The notes: generated from the sequence alone by a model not told the origin. Shown: positions 46,019 through 58,020, numbered from the stretch's first letter. The stretch is 64,000 bases of DNA from Onthophagus taurus (GCF_036711975.1 NC_091971.1:22327501-22391500), one strand, 5' to 3'. Numbers and translations: made by a program.

Positions 46019-48248
46019 GAGTGCGGGAAGTTAGCCCCTCATTTTTTTATTGTTCTAGAGTTGTTCTACATTGTTCCAAAGCGGCAAATCGAAAAAATAA
46101 AAACTCCGCGAGAAAACCGAAAAAACAGGTTTTTTGACTAGCCCCCCATTTTTGGAAAAATCAAATTTTCTTTGTTGTTCTGGGTTGTTCTAGTTGTTCT
46201 AGTAATTGTTCTAGAACATCAAAATTATGGGTTACAGCATTACGAAGTTATAACTAAAAATAGGTTTGGCCGCCGAAATGTCTAGTTAATTGCTGTGACT
46301 ATAGTTTTTCTATTATCAATTCCATATTACAAATATATACTTATTATAGCTAACGCAATGTGGAACAGCTATTATTTTCACTAGAACAACTCTCTAAAGG
46401 GCACTTTACTCTTTGAAAATTAAAGTTTTTGGAAGTTTCAATCAGTAATTCTTGTGTCAGCGGTTTTATATTATACAATAAGAATTAAAAAACATAGGAC
46501 AACCTAAAATAACTCAAACTTTGCCGATCCAAATTGTTCCACATGTGTTTTACGTTTAACACGGACATTAATTTTGCAAAATCACATATTTTTTGTTGCT
46601 CTAAATTGTTCTTGATGTTCTAGGTACTTAAAATGTTTATTTAATCACTGCGGCATTAGTTCTTTTAAACTTTCATATTAAAAATTAGTACTTACAACAA
46701 TTAAAACAATTCAGAACAGCTGTTATTTTCACTAGAAAAACCTTAAATTTCAGTTGTTGTGATATTCAAAAACCAAAAAAATATGGAATAATCTGACCAT
46801 CCTAATTTTCTAAAAATCACAAGTTTCACCTTTCTCTTTAAACTTATAATAGTAAAACATAAGATGCGATTTAAAGTATATTTTATTTTGTATAAACTAA
46901 GTAATAAATTAATAAATAAACTAAACTAACAAATAAAACAATAACTATTCGATCAGTATTACTATATCAGTACAATAACTTATTCTAAGGTAAACTATAA
47001 CTAAATAAACTAAATTATGTAAATAAACTAATATCATGGAATAATACGGTTACATCACTTTGCTCATTTATAAACGCACATTTATTATGATATATGCACA
47101 TTTGTGCATTTATTTCAGTAGCATTTTTAACTTGTACGGTTTTTTTTCGTAAGTCATTAAATAATAGAATAATCCAATTGGCATTATTGGGCACAAATGC
47201 CGGGTAGTGTCCTACATCATTCAAAGATTTCAAAGACAAATTGCGTGCGTAATCACTCAATTTTGTTTTATTGTTCTCTCCATTCGTTGTTTCTATAAAC
47301 AGACCACATTTTTTGCAATTGTTGCTTAGAGTTTGCATGTAGTTTTCTATTACTTGCTTTAGCTGTGCATAGCCAAATATTGTTACGATGTCAATGTCAA
47401 TTGGTAAAATTATGTTTTTATGGAAAGTAACGTTTAAACAATTATTGCAGTTTTTAGTCCTACAATAACTAAATTCTTCTTTAAATAGTTGTGTGCAAAG
47501 AAACGCAATATTTGAAATAGCATTCACTATTATCACGCCAGCAATATTCTGGCTTCCAAAATAATTTATTCCTGTTAATAGTTCAGCTCTTTTTTTATAT
47601 GTTGCTTTACTAGAACCGGTTTTTAAAAATAATTTTAGGAAACTAAAGCAATCTGTGCAAACATTCTCAACATGATTTCTAAATGAATTGTGTGTACGGG
47701 CAAATGCTAAACTATGAAATATACTGTCGAATCCGCAAGTATTTTGAACAATATATTTTTTATTGAAATAGATATTAATGAAACTTACTTATGAAAGAAT
47801 TACTAACTGAAACTTCTAAAAATTTTAATTTTTAAAAAGTAAAGTGTTCTTTATAGAGTTGTTCTAGTGAAAATAATAGCTGTTCCAGATTGCGTTAGCT
47901 ATAATAAGTATATATTTGTAATATGGAATTGATAATAGAAAAACTATGGTCACAGCAATCAACTAGACATTTCGGCGGCCAAACCTATTTTTAGTTATAA
48001 CTTCGTAATGCTGTATCCCATAATTTTGATTTTCTAGAACAATAACTAGAACAACCCAGAACAACAAAGAAAATTTGATTTTTCCAAAAATGGGGGGCTA
48101 GCCAAAAAACCCGTTTTTTCGGTTTTCTCGCGGAGTTTTTATTTTGTCGATTTGCCGCTTTGGAACAATGTAGAACAACTCTAGAACAATCTAGAACAAC
48201 AATAAAAAATTTAAAAATCAAAAAATGGGGGGCTAAGTTCCCGCACTC
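46019..48248 (-). mobile_element. 2.2-kb terminal-inverted-repeat element encoding a USP-like protein
   Basis: The ends read GAGTGCGGGAAGTTAGCCCC on the left and GAGTGCGGGAACTTAGCCCC inward from 48248. The inverted repeat continues for about 370 bp on each side with high identity (46019-46395 versus 47865-48248) and includes several TTGTTCTA clusters. The interior holds a single minus-strand coding region. Flanked by 41-bp direct repeats. The superfamily is not recognised. Confidence 0.8.
47015..47782 (-). CDS. putative ubiquitin-specific-protease-like cysteine protease in a transposon
   Basis: An uninterrupted minus-strand frame of about 255 codons; a stop lies just upstream of 47782 and there is no early ATG, so a 5' exon may be missing. 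Seen near the N-terminus: QNTCGFDSIFHSLA, which matches the USP/C19 cysteine box pattern (N-x-C-x-F-x-S-x-x-x-x-L). In the middle are paired cysteines CRTKNCNNC and CKKCG, like a zinc finger of USP fingers. Towards the C-terminus is DVGHYPAF followed by NWIILLFND, which matches the USP histidine box (GHY-x-A ... W ... D). The order Cys box, zinc pairs, His box is the USP order, but the domain is compact. Function inferred; it could be an unrelated cysteine-rich TE protein. Lies centrally within the inverted-repeat element. Confidence 0.55.
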   Translation of the reverse strand, partial: FINIYFNKKYIVQNTCGFDSIFHSLAFARTHNSFRNHVENVCTDCFSFLKLFLKTGSSKATYKKRAELLTGINYFGSQNIAGVIIVNAISNIAFLCTQLFKEEFSYCRTKNCNNCLNVTFHKNIILPIDIDIVTIFGYAQLKQVIENYMQTLSNNCKKCGLFIETTNGENNKTKLSDYARNLSLKSLNDVGHYPAFVPNNANWIILLFNDLRKKTVQVKNATEINAQMCIYHNKCAFINEQSDVTVLFHDISLFT

Positions 48249-48289
48249 AAGTCGATTTGCTTCTAAACAAGGCGATTCTTGTCAATGCT
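48249..48289 (+). repeat. 41-bp direct repeat, right flank of TIR element
   Basis: 40 of 41 bases match 45978-46018. It lies immediately outside the inverted repeat, so is either an exceptionally long target duplication or a pre-existing tandem pair. Confidence 0.85.
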
Positions 48290-49126
48290 TCCTATATGGG
48301 TAATTCTCACAAAACGTTAAATTTTATTGTCATTGATAAATTAAATAAAAGATATTATCATAAAAACAGAATTGTCACAATTTACTACACACCAATGACT
48401 ATTAAGTCCATTTGATTTTTTATTTAATATTAAAATTTTAGAAAAGAAAAATGAAGTTTTACTTGTAAAATATCATTAGAGTGGATGTCCCTAACGTTAT
48501 TTTATAATAAAACACTTATTGTCTTCCCTAGTAAAAATTTTGTAAATATCTTATAATTACACATGCATAGCTTAAGCATATGTACAGTTATTGTAGTATT
48601 AATTTCATAATTTCATATTTTCAAATTTTCAATAAAATGACTTTGAACTTTTGTCCCTGATTTCTTCCATCATTAGAGTGGAAAGAATTGAACATCTAAT
48701 ATACAGAAAATATTTTGTTTTTTCTAGTTGGCACAAATTACATTTTAATTTCATGCCGTTTGACTTTTATTTTATGTTGACATATTGATTTTGACAGTTG
48801 TTCAGTGATAATTGATAATTAAAGGGTGAAGTTGTGTTGCTAGACAGGTAAGTACATCAATGCAGTAACATTAGAGTGGGTTTGATAAAATCTTTAGGTG
48901 TACAAGGAACTAAGACATTATAAGATGAAATCGTGACGCAAATTGTGCGGTACATTCAAGTATATTTCATTAAAAAAAGCTTAATTAGTTTACAAATTAA
49001 AAAATATTTTAAATTAAAATATCATTAGCGTGGATTTTATTTTTATTGTTTTTAACAAAGTTTCATCCATACTAATGATAAAAATCCAATCTAATGATTT
49101 ATATTTTATTTTTGTTAATAAGGAAC
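48290..49126 (+). other. leader with four spaced ATTAGAGTGG motifs
   Basis: attagagtgg occurs at 48475, 48672 and 48870, and as attagcgtgg at 49024, all on the plus strand and 154-198 bp apart, directly upstream of the TE-type coding region. Possibly subterminal transposase-binding sites. No coding seen. Confidence 0.45.
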
Positions 49127-50570
49127 ATGGCCAGAACAAAAAATAATTCAAGCGAAGAAATTCGAAAGAGAAAGCGTGAGTGTGAAAAGAGAAGGCGTGA
49201 AAAAATAAAAAACAATCCTGAAAGAAAAAAAATCGAACAGATAAAAAAGCATGAATTATACAAGAATGCAAAGAAAAAGGGAATAGTTATTATAAGTCTA
49301 TAAAAGATTTATCAAATCGTGAAAAACGTGTTCAGAGAAAGAAATGGAAAGGAAATTCTAAGCGATACAGAGAAAAAAGACAAGCTTTGAAAAACTTGCG
49401 AAAAAATACGCCACCTACCAGTTCAGATACAGGCACATCAGATGAACTAGATGAAGATAATTCTCAGGTAGAAGCAATTAACATAAATGTTGAAAATAAT
49501 GGAAATGGTTCGTCCTGCTCATTTAATAATAATTCAATATATACGAAATTAGGCACAACTATGGAAAACAGGAATCCTCTAAGTAGGCAAAAAACTCAGG
49601 GCAGAAAGGTAATGTTGAGGAACCGTGCGAAATGCTACAGAACATTAGGAAAAGTCAGAAAAGAAAACAGTAACTTGAAACGGCAGTTAGACATGTATAA
49701 GAAAAAGTATTATAGATTGAAAAATAAATCGAAAACAGAAAAGGATACGCCAAATTCTAACGTAAATAAACTTCTCAAGGGTGTAAAAAATGTTCCACAA
49801 GAAGTGAAAAAACATCTTTTATTTGGGGAGGTTATAAAACAAGAGTTAACAAATAATTTCCAAGCTTTGACGGATTGTAAAAGAAAACAAGCATTCGCTA
49901 AAGTTATCAAAGGAAAGATGCTGAAAAAATACAGACTACTTAAATTTGCAAGAAGTTTTTTACCCTATTCATTGTGGAAAAAACAATTACACTCAGATGA
50001 TATATTGTGTTACAACCGCAAGAATAGACAAAAAATTCCAGAATTGAGAAAACTTGTAGGAAAATTTTTTATCGCTGATGAAAAAAAATTCAAGATTAGC
50101 TCCAGGAAAGAAAGATACTATCACAAGAAACTTACGAAAAAAACAAAAACGTTATTTAAATGCAACTATGAAGACACTACACAAACAATTTAAGAAACAA
50201 CATGACATTTCTATTTCCTATTCCACTTTCTGTAAACTGCGACCATTTTGGGTAGTTCCCCAAAAACTAGCTGAAAGAAATACATGTTTATGTGTTCTAC
50301 ATGAAAATATGAACCTACTAATACAAGCACTATGGAGGGTAAATATCCTAAAAGAATCGTCTACACAAAATGTTCTTTGTACAATGTGCTGTGACATCAG
50401 AAAGGAAACATGCTTAAATCGTACCTGTCAAAATTGCAATACAAATAAATTACTATTTAACGTTCCTCCTGAGAAGTGGAATATCCTTATCACATCCTTA
50501 TCAACAGTGGACAACAAAAAAAGAAGAACGTGTTAGCGAGAAAACTAAAAAAACGATTTTAGTCCAACGT
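49127..50570 (+). pseudogene. TE-associated basic coiled-coil/cysteine-rich protein, frameshifted
   Basis: The ATG at 49127 opens a very basic stretch (RKRKRECEKRRREKIK). After a frameshift near 49285 the frame continues (about 49387-50193) with an acidic linker, a coiled-coil (RKENSNLKRQLDMYKKKY) and KKHLLFGEV. After a second shift it continues at 50078-50536 with a PGKKDTITR, KKQKRYLN, ISYSTFCKLRPFWVV and TCLCVLHENM series and a cysteine cluster CCDIRKETCLNRTCQNC. I recognise this arrangement as a recurrent insect/cnidarian repeat-encoded family but cannot name its superfamily. The expected catalytic C-terminus is absent. Confidence 0.55.
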
Positions 50571-50774
50571 ACATTAAAGCAAAAGATGCACGCAAAACCA
50601 CATGAAATAATTACCAAATTAAATATATTGCTTCCAAAATTCATAAATCATAGTTTAAATATAAGAGGCGTTGTTTTTGATCATTATAAATATTAATTAA
50701 ATTAGATTTAGTTTAAATAAAAGTAGTAGTAAATTAAAAAAAATATATGAAAATACACATTTATCCCCCCTTAT

Positions 50775-50945
50775 TTACGCCCTTGTATCCAACAAGGTGA
50801 TCCCTCTATAATTGCCCACCACCCTCTTACACCCCTTTCTATACAGTGAGCATATTAACCTCATCCTCCACCTGTCCCGAAACCACTCCCCTTTCCATAT
50901 GTCGTTTATTACCTTCCATAGTATCATCTACAGCTCCGTTCAATA
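50775..50945 (-). pseudogene. LINE polymerase fragment
   Basis: Minus strand reads VINDIWKGEWFRDRWR, then CSLYRKGCKRVVGNYRGITLLDT, the finger region of a polymerase related to the purine-rich LINE at 20826-23088 (compare YRGINLLD there). Only about 57 codons remain. Confidence 0.7.
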
Positions 50946-51540
50946 AAAGCTCTTTTCTCACGACAAATATCACCCGTAACAAAATTACGTAACTGCTTTT
51001 AATATTGAAGTTGTACAGTTCTGTTCAGATATAATGCGAAAAGAGCCGCTCGTAGAGGCATAAAATTGTGCTAGAAACGACATACGTTCACAAGGCATTC
51101 AATTCGGTTTTACCTGCTCTGTAGTCTTGTAAAAGTTCCGAACAGGCAATCGGGATGGTGTGATTTATGGCCAAGATGACTGAATCACAAAGAATAATTA
51201 AGATAATAAATAGGTGTAAGCAATTCATTTACTTTACACAATTCCTGTAGTAAATGAAAATAATTACTAATAATTACTGTATTACTTTGGTAATACAGTG
51301 GAAGGATAAGTCGAACATCAAAAGAAATGAAAATGATATATTGATAATAAGTTATATACATATAAACTATACATATATTGAAATATATCGCAAACCATTT
51401 TAATGTAATAAAATCAAACAATCAAAAATCAATATAATAAAATATAACACTCCTATATAACAAAAAATATAATATATTATTATACATATAAAATATAATA
51501 AATATTATAATAATCGAATTGGGGAGAATTTCATACAGTC
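50946..51540. other. no recognised feature
   Basis: AT-rich with a long run of simple tata/ataata sequence at 51340-51510. No coding seen. Confidence 0.4.
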
Positions 51541-51557
51541 CATTATACCATCAAATA

Positions 51558-52195
51558 TCAGTATTTTGTATAATACCCATTATTATCTATGCAACATTGC
51601 AATCTGGTGGACATCGAATTTACTAATCTTTCGCATACATCCTTGCCGCGAAACAATTCCCACATAACTGTAATGTTGCGGCGCAGACAATCCACGTTGC
51701 GAAAAGGAAAGTTGGCATTTTTATTGAACTGTTTTTCCACCAAAGCCCATAGATTTTCGAATGGGTTTAGATCCGGTGACCACGCTGACTAGGGTATTCG
51801 CCTAACCTCATTATGATCGTCAAACCAATCATGAACAATTCTTGAAGAATGCACGGCCGAATTGTCTTGGACTATCGTGATGATCCCTTCTGGATACAGG
51901 TTCTTACTGGTGATATCAAAACATCCTCCAGCACTCGAATGTATTAAATCGAATTAAATCTTCCTTTAATTTCGGTCAGTTCTCCCGGTCCATGAATGCT
52001 CATCCATCCCCAATAACCCAAGGAAATGCGTCCACTTCTTGTATTGGGTTGAACATGATTAGCATCATACCGGGTTCCATCCCTTCGCCATAATTTCGAT
52101 TGGTCGTCCGACGAACAGAAGATTTTTTCGTCTGTGACTGGTTCGCAATTATACTCAAGATATTCACGGGCAAATCGTAACCGTGTTGTAGCCAT
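51558..52195 (-). pseudogene. Tc1/mariner-type transposase remnant
   Basis: The upstream frame (51944-52195) has RLRFAREYLEY and TDEKIFCSSDD, then SGRISLGYWGWMS, a Tc1 catalytic domain start with the GRIMVWG region altered. The downstream frame (51558-51743) starts with VEKQFNKN and is a linker and C-terminal helix region. Frameshifts and a deletion separate them. Confidence 0.65.
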
Positions 52196-52200
52196 GTTGC

Positions 52201-52549
52201 TCCGTAATTAGGGTTTTTTTTTACAGCTACCCGGTCATGAATGAATTTTATCTGACGTTTTATTTATAGAAATGCTCTAAAATCATTTATTAGAGGAACA
52301 TATAAAAAATCGTGTATTTGTTGTGTTTAAAAATATCAAAAAAGATTTTAAATAAAATAAAATTAACACATTTAAAAAAAGGGTGATTCATTCTTCGGCC
52401 CACTTCAAACCGGGACGGTTTTACCCTCTTCCTTTAGTCTCAGAAACCGAATTGAATAGAAACAAAAGATGTCTCCGTCTTTTTCCAGTACCAGCGTCAT
52501 GTCGGAGCTAACAGCGGCCGATTCGCATTAAATCTGAACAGAGGTGTAC
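52201..52549. other. no recognised feature
   Basis: AT-rich; no coding similarity. Probably the outer part of the Tc1 remnant and flanking debris. Confidence 0.35.
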
Positions 52550-52790
52550 ATGATGAAGATCTTCAGGAGGTTCATTTTTAGCTCATGATGTTGTCGATCT
52601 GTTTTGTTTTGAAAACGCCTCGTTTAAATTATTCCAAGAAGTGCTGTAAGAAGTACAAGAAGTGTTTTATTGATGCTGATATTGCCTGATATTTTCCTGA
52701 TATTGTTAAACATTAATAATTTCCAATGCAGTACTTTTGGTGGTGTGTTAATTTTTGTTGATTCAATACTAAAATTTTATTAATGAATAC
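52550..52790 (-). pseudogene. decayed partial duplicate of FNIP exon
   Basis: Segments cttcaggaggttca, tttagctc, tgttttgttttgaaa and attccaagaagtgctg, then ggtggtgtgttaatttttgt, occur in the same order as at about 54136-54430 in the FNIP large exon. Insertions and deletions disrupt the frame. It lies just past the 3' end of FNIP in the same orientation. Confidence 0.7.
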
Positions 52791-52997
52791 TAAAATTAAT
52801 AAAAAAACTTTTAAAGGATTAAAAATAATTTATTCGTATAGAAAATGTAAAATAAACATTTTTCTTTTTTGAAGACGAATAAATGCTTTTCCCACAATTT
52901 AATAATCATTAAGAAAGTATAAAAAAAAACAAATTAAATCCTAAAAGCTAATGTAACCGGTATAAAAAAAAGTCTTAAAAACTATTCAAATAATTTA

Positions 52998-55849
52998 TCA
53001 CTGAAAGCTCAGCCCATATTTTTGTGTTATTTGTGGCGAATGTGTTGAAGCTACGGCCATCAAAAGCGGTATATCATTCACCTCCAATTGTAAAGTAGAC
53101 GTCAGTAATTCAATACTACAAAAATCCGTTTCTAAAAGCATTTCGGCCAGGGCTTTCGATCGCAAACAAACTTCTTGGAGTCTTTCTTCAATATGCATTA
53201 AACACTAGAAAATATATAAATCTCATTAAATTAAAAAAAATAGTTTTGTTTTAATTATGAATTATTTACATGTTCTGCAGGCGCTTGTAATTTCCACATT
53301 TGTAGTAATTGTTCTAACATATTTGCTACTAATTGTGACATTCCAATTCGTACTCCAGATGTACCTTTATCAATTACATAAGTATGACTTGACATTAGTT
53401 GTACTTCCCTAAAAAATTTATTTACAAAATAATAGATTGTAATAAGAAAATAATACCATGAATCTGTGTTAGCTATGATCGCTACAGCTTCTTCAATTGG
53501 TTGATCTAAAAGTGGATGTCGCACCGCTAAAGATAAATCTTTACGAAGCGTCGTTTCCCAATTATTTTTTGGCGAACTTATCCCTTGCAAAACCATATCA
53601 GAAGTATATTTATCGCTAATTCCCCGAAATAGCGAACTTGTATACCCAATAGTAATGAAAGATTTTGTTATAATCGATCTAGGTAAAGGTAATTCGATAA
53701 TATTCATGAAATCGAAATATTCATCTTCCCTACTTTCTTTTCTACTCCCTCCACCACAATATCGTAAAATCGGTTCATTAATAACCGTATTTGTTAATTT
53801 TTGTCTAATAAATTTTTTTGGTTTCCTTTCTTCATAACTTTCTTTCGCGGATTGAACCTCAACTTTATCAAAATCTTGAATTTCACTAATAAATTCTAAT
53901 TCAGACGCGTTAGATGGCGTTTGTAAAGCTTCAACTGTATCATCATCATCTCGATAAGTGGAAAAATCAAAATTCGACGATAATTCCCCGTTATAAGTCG
54001 TCACTTTTTCGGAAAACCTTAAATTTGAAAGCTCAATGTTTTTACTTTTCATATAATTGGTGAAAATCTGTTGATGTTGTTTAAAATTGAATTTAACTGA
54101 ATAACGAGGTTGAGTTGTGTGATCGTTCGGTTTTATATCTTCAGGAGGTTCACTTTTAGCTCGTGATGTCGATCGGTTTTGTTTTGAAATCGCGCCGTTT
54201 AAATGATTCCAAGAAGTGCTGGGTTTAATTGATGCTTTATCGTTTTCTTCATCTTGGATATTTTCGCGTGATGTTTTCCTGGATTTTATATCTTTTTTTA
54301 ATCCGACCAATTTGTCATCGTCGCCCAAAATAAAAACGACATCGTTTTCGTCATTTTTATTGTTAAAATTAATAATTTCTGGTGGAATATCTTGTGGTGG
54401 TGTGTTAATTTTTGTTGATTCGTTGTTAAATTCGGAAATACTTGGTATTTTCTTTAAGGTTTGAAATGAATTTCTTTCAGGAAATAAATTATTATTGTCA
54501 AAATCACTACACATTTTACTTAAATCAGTTAAACAGCTTGTACTTTTAATCATAGGTTTTTCTTTTTTAAAATCAAGTAAAGGATTTAATCTATCAATTT
54601 CAGGATTTGACTCAGGTTTGGTGGAGTTTTTTCTTCTTTTTGGAAAAATTAATTCTAATTTTGTTTGGTTACTATTTTTGTTAAACGTTCCATCTTCGAT
54701 TGCAATTTCTTTTAGATGATCTTCATACTTTTTAAAATTTTCTTTTGGAATACAATTTTTTTCTTTGCAAATTTCATCGACGGTTTCATTTTCTTCTTCA
54801 ATATTTTCACGTGTCGCACACTGTCGTAACACGTCATTACAACGAATAAAATATGTTAGTGAACTTAATATTTTTGTTATTATTTCTGAATTGTTCGAGC
54901 CGGTTATCACAGTATGAGCCATTTTTGTTGGATGACCAACAGCGCCATATAAATCATTTAATTGTCCCCACAAAGGATTACCCGTTTGTTCCAACTTCTT
55001 AAAAACTTCTTTATCACTTTCCGTGGATCTCCAAGCTGTAGCAACCCAACCCAAATGATGTGTTAATACAGCCGTTATCAAAGTACTTATAAAACTAAAA
55101 AAAATTATATTTTAAACCATTTTTTTTTTTGATTTTAAATAACTTACAAATTTGTATTTTTTATATCAAGACTTTCAAGTAATTCGCACAATTCTTTAAT
55201 AAATTTTTGTGCAACATCATTTCTCTTATTACATTCAGACGTCCTTTTTGAATCACCCCCGGTAAAAAAACGTGATAAATTTAAAAACACAAAATCGTTC
55301 GTTTTAATTGAGTCCAAAGATTCTTGCGAAGCACTACTCGATTCCGAAACTTTAAAGCTATCATCATTAATACTGAAGCTATTATCACAGGCTGAAGAGA
55401 GCGCTTGCCACGCGTGTGAAGATAATTGTGGTCCTGATAGGAAAGATGTTAACCAACTGCATGTAGAAGCTGTTACATCCAGCATTATCGATAGGAAATG
55501 GGTGTGGCGGATGTAAGCGATTTCTGCGCTATGCCTTAAACGCCAAACCATCGCTTCGATTAGAACGGAGTGTTCTAAAAGATATTTTTCTAAATTACTG
55601 TAAAAAATTTTATTAATAGCAGTTTTTATTTATTGATATTAATTTTTTAATAAAAAACTTACTCTTGTTGATTTTGTCCATATTGAATAATAATTGCCAA
55701 ACCTAATTTTTTTGGTCGCGGATATGATTTAGTGTAACAATCTTCAATAGATCCCGAACCAGTTAATGATGTCCCTGAGTATTCTAATGAAGTGCTTGTA
55801 CTCCTCAACCAACGCCGGTATAAACTTCCACAAGAAAATGAAACTGTAT
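52998..55849 (-). CDS. FNIP1: folliculin-interacting protein, C-terminal part
   Basis: FNIP binds folliculin, AMPK and Hsp90 and acts in lysosomal nutrient/TOR signalling; insects usually have one gene for the vertebrate FNIP1/FNIP2 pair. Exons in order: 55663-55849, 55148-55597, 53457-55094, 53270-53408, 52998-53204; introns 48-65 bp; all GT/AG, phases consistent, 2621 coding bases. Seen: a serine-rich RSTSTSLEYSG segment, the conserved MVWRLRHSAEIAYIR, TAVLTHHLGWV, a long disordered charged region (about 54000-54900), a C-terminal DENN-like part (VAIIANTDSW, VIDKGTSGVRIGMS, MLEQLLQMWKL) and the end VASTHSPQIT. Upstream exons encoding the longin N-terminus are not in the window or lie beyond the transposon at 55894-57783. 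The first exon here starts with two bases of a split codon. Confidence 0.9.
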
Positions 55850-55893
55850 CTACAGAAAAATTAATACGATATTTTTAAAATTCAAAATTAATA

Positions 55894-57783
55894 CACTACT
55901 CTCCAAAATTTTAAAGGTATTTTTTTTAAAATCAACGGATCGATTTTGATGATTCTTTCTTCACGATATAGGTTGATTTTTAAGGAAGAAATGTGTTGAT
56001 TGTTTCTGACAATTGTCAACGCTTTACCTATATACGGGGTCTAAAAAAGAAATTTATGTTTTTTCTTCTAATTTTGCAACACCTGTGGAATTTATCAGAA
56101 AGAACCGCTACATTCCATTTACATTACGTTAGAATGGCAACCCTTCTCTACATTTTCGTTCAAGAATCATCTCGATATCTCTTTTATCAAGGAAGATACA
56201 CAAGTTTAAATATAACGAATTTTTATTAACATTTTAAACAAGCAGGTGAAAACTAAAAAACACTACATAATCCTTAATCAATTCTCTCAAAATCACCTAA
56301 TAACGTGTATTTCCGCCTCTCTTACGTATCACTTCTTCACAGCGACGAGGCATACTTAAAATCAAGCGTCGAATTTGATCTTGATCAATTGTATCCCAAA
56401 CCTCTCTTACCATCCTCTCAACGTCGTCCAAAACGATAGGTGGTGGATGTCGGCCCCTTAACTGACGATCAATATTATCCCATAAATTCATAAATTATTG
56501 GATTGAAATCAGGGCTACAGGGTGGCCAGTCCATGGTTTGTATACAAACTTCATCCAAATAGTCACGGACCGTATAGGCAACATGAGGTCTTGCATTATC
56601 ATGCATTAATAAAAAATTATTTCCTATGTAAGGAGCAAAGAGTACCACGTGTTCCGATAAAATGTCTGTAATATACCTTTCACCTGTTAATGAACCTCTT
56701 CGCAAAGAAACACGGTCTGTTCGTGTTGTAAGCGAAATTCCACCCCAAACCATTACAGATCCTCCATTAAATAAAGTTGTCGGTCGTATGTTGCACTGTG
56801 CATAGCGTTCATTGGGCCGTCGAATTACTCTTAAACGTCTATCTGAGCTGTATAAACAAAACCTTGATTCATCTGTGAACAGTACTTGTTCCCAGTCATC
56901 AGCATTCCAGTCAAGATGTTTTCTGGCAAATTGCAATCTCCTTCTACGATGATTTGCGTTTAAATTTGGTGCTCTGGCAGGAATCCTTGCATGCAAATCA
57001 CCTTCGGCGAGACGCCTTTGTACAGTGTTAGTACTAATTCGAATATTATGAACATCTGCTACTTGTATCTGTAAGCTTCTCATTGTAACAAAACGTTCCC
57101 TTAAAGCACGAAGTCTAATAAAACGATCTTGGCGTAGTGTTGCGATTCTTCCTTGTCCAGGTCGTCTTGTATGATCATTTGTCTCTTGAAATCGTTGAAC
57201 GGCACGTGATATTGCTGTATGAGAAACTCCTAATCTCAAGCCTATTTCACGATAACTTATTCCTTCATTGGCTAAAGTAACTGCCTCAACACACTCATCG
57301 CGGTTTAAATGTCTTGAAATACGGTCCATGTCAAATAAACACTTAATAACCCAAAGCAGCAACTTGTTAAATGCGTAAATAAAATTGACAAGCATTTCTG
57401 TCAAACTGTTTGATATTTCATAGCCTGCTTGTTTCATTAGTAAGGACTATATTTCAACAAAATTGTCTGTTGTATCTTCCTTGATAAAAGAGATATCGCG
57501 ATGATTCTTGAACGAAAATGTAGAGACGGGTTGCTATTCTAACGTAATGTAAATGAAATATAGCGGTTCTTTCAAAATTAGAAGAAAAAACATAAATTTC
57601 TTTTTACACCCTGTATATGGGTAAAACGTTGACAATTATCAGAAACCATCAACACATTTCTTCCTTAAAAATCAACCTACACCGTGAAGAAAAAATCATC
57701 AAAATCCATCCGTTGATTAAAAAAAAAAATACCTTTAAACTTAATGCATAATTTAGGTGGTGCTATAATTTTGGAGAGTAGTG
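55894..57783 (-). mobile_element. Tc1-type transposon in a FNIP intron
   Basis: Ends CACTACTCTCCAAAATT on both sides, flanked by TA (55892-55893, 57784-57785). Long inverted repeats of over 200 bp continue inward (both contain the aaaatcaac and gcaacccttctctacatttt / complement segments), with some added bases on the right. The transposase is on the minus strand. Confidence 0.9.
56297..57329 (-). pseudogene. Tc1-type transposase, one frameshift
   Basis: The start is placed at 57329 (MDRISRHLNRDECVEAV), where similarity begins. Two helix-turn-helix regions (GISYREIGLRLGVSHTAIS; RRPGQGRIATL) are followed by the DDE blocks VLFTDESRF, MVWGGIS, MHDNARPHVA and SPDFNPI. A frameshift lies right after FNPI (near 56490, at a tandem aatttatg/aatttatg) and disrupts the third acidic position. 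The C-terminus continues in the next frame as LWDNIDRQLRGRHPPP and ends GGNTRY. Otherwise intact, so recently active. Confidence 0.9.
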
Positions 57784-58020
57784 TATATTTATTCGTAGAT
57801 TTGTGCTAACTGAGTTGTAATTTTTCTGCCCCGTGGATTTTATTAAAATATATGATTCTAATAAAACAATAACAAATAGAAATAGGATCTCTCAAGGATT
57901 TTTGATAGGAATGATATCAGTGAGTCTTTCTTTAATCGGTTTCTAGATAAATAGATATAAAAGCACGACTTGAAGGGGGATTCCGGTCTAAGAAAACTTT
58001 TGAAATATAAGTACTAGGAG

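Noticed and set aside
52998..57437. Reading the transposase at 56297-57437 as an upstream FNIP exon
   Set aside because: It lies inside a TA-flanked inverted-repeat element and has DDE transposase blocks; FNIP exon 55663-55849 has its own acceptor before it.
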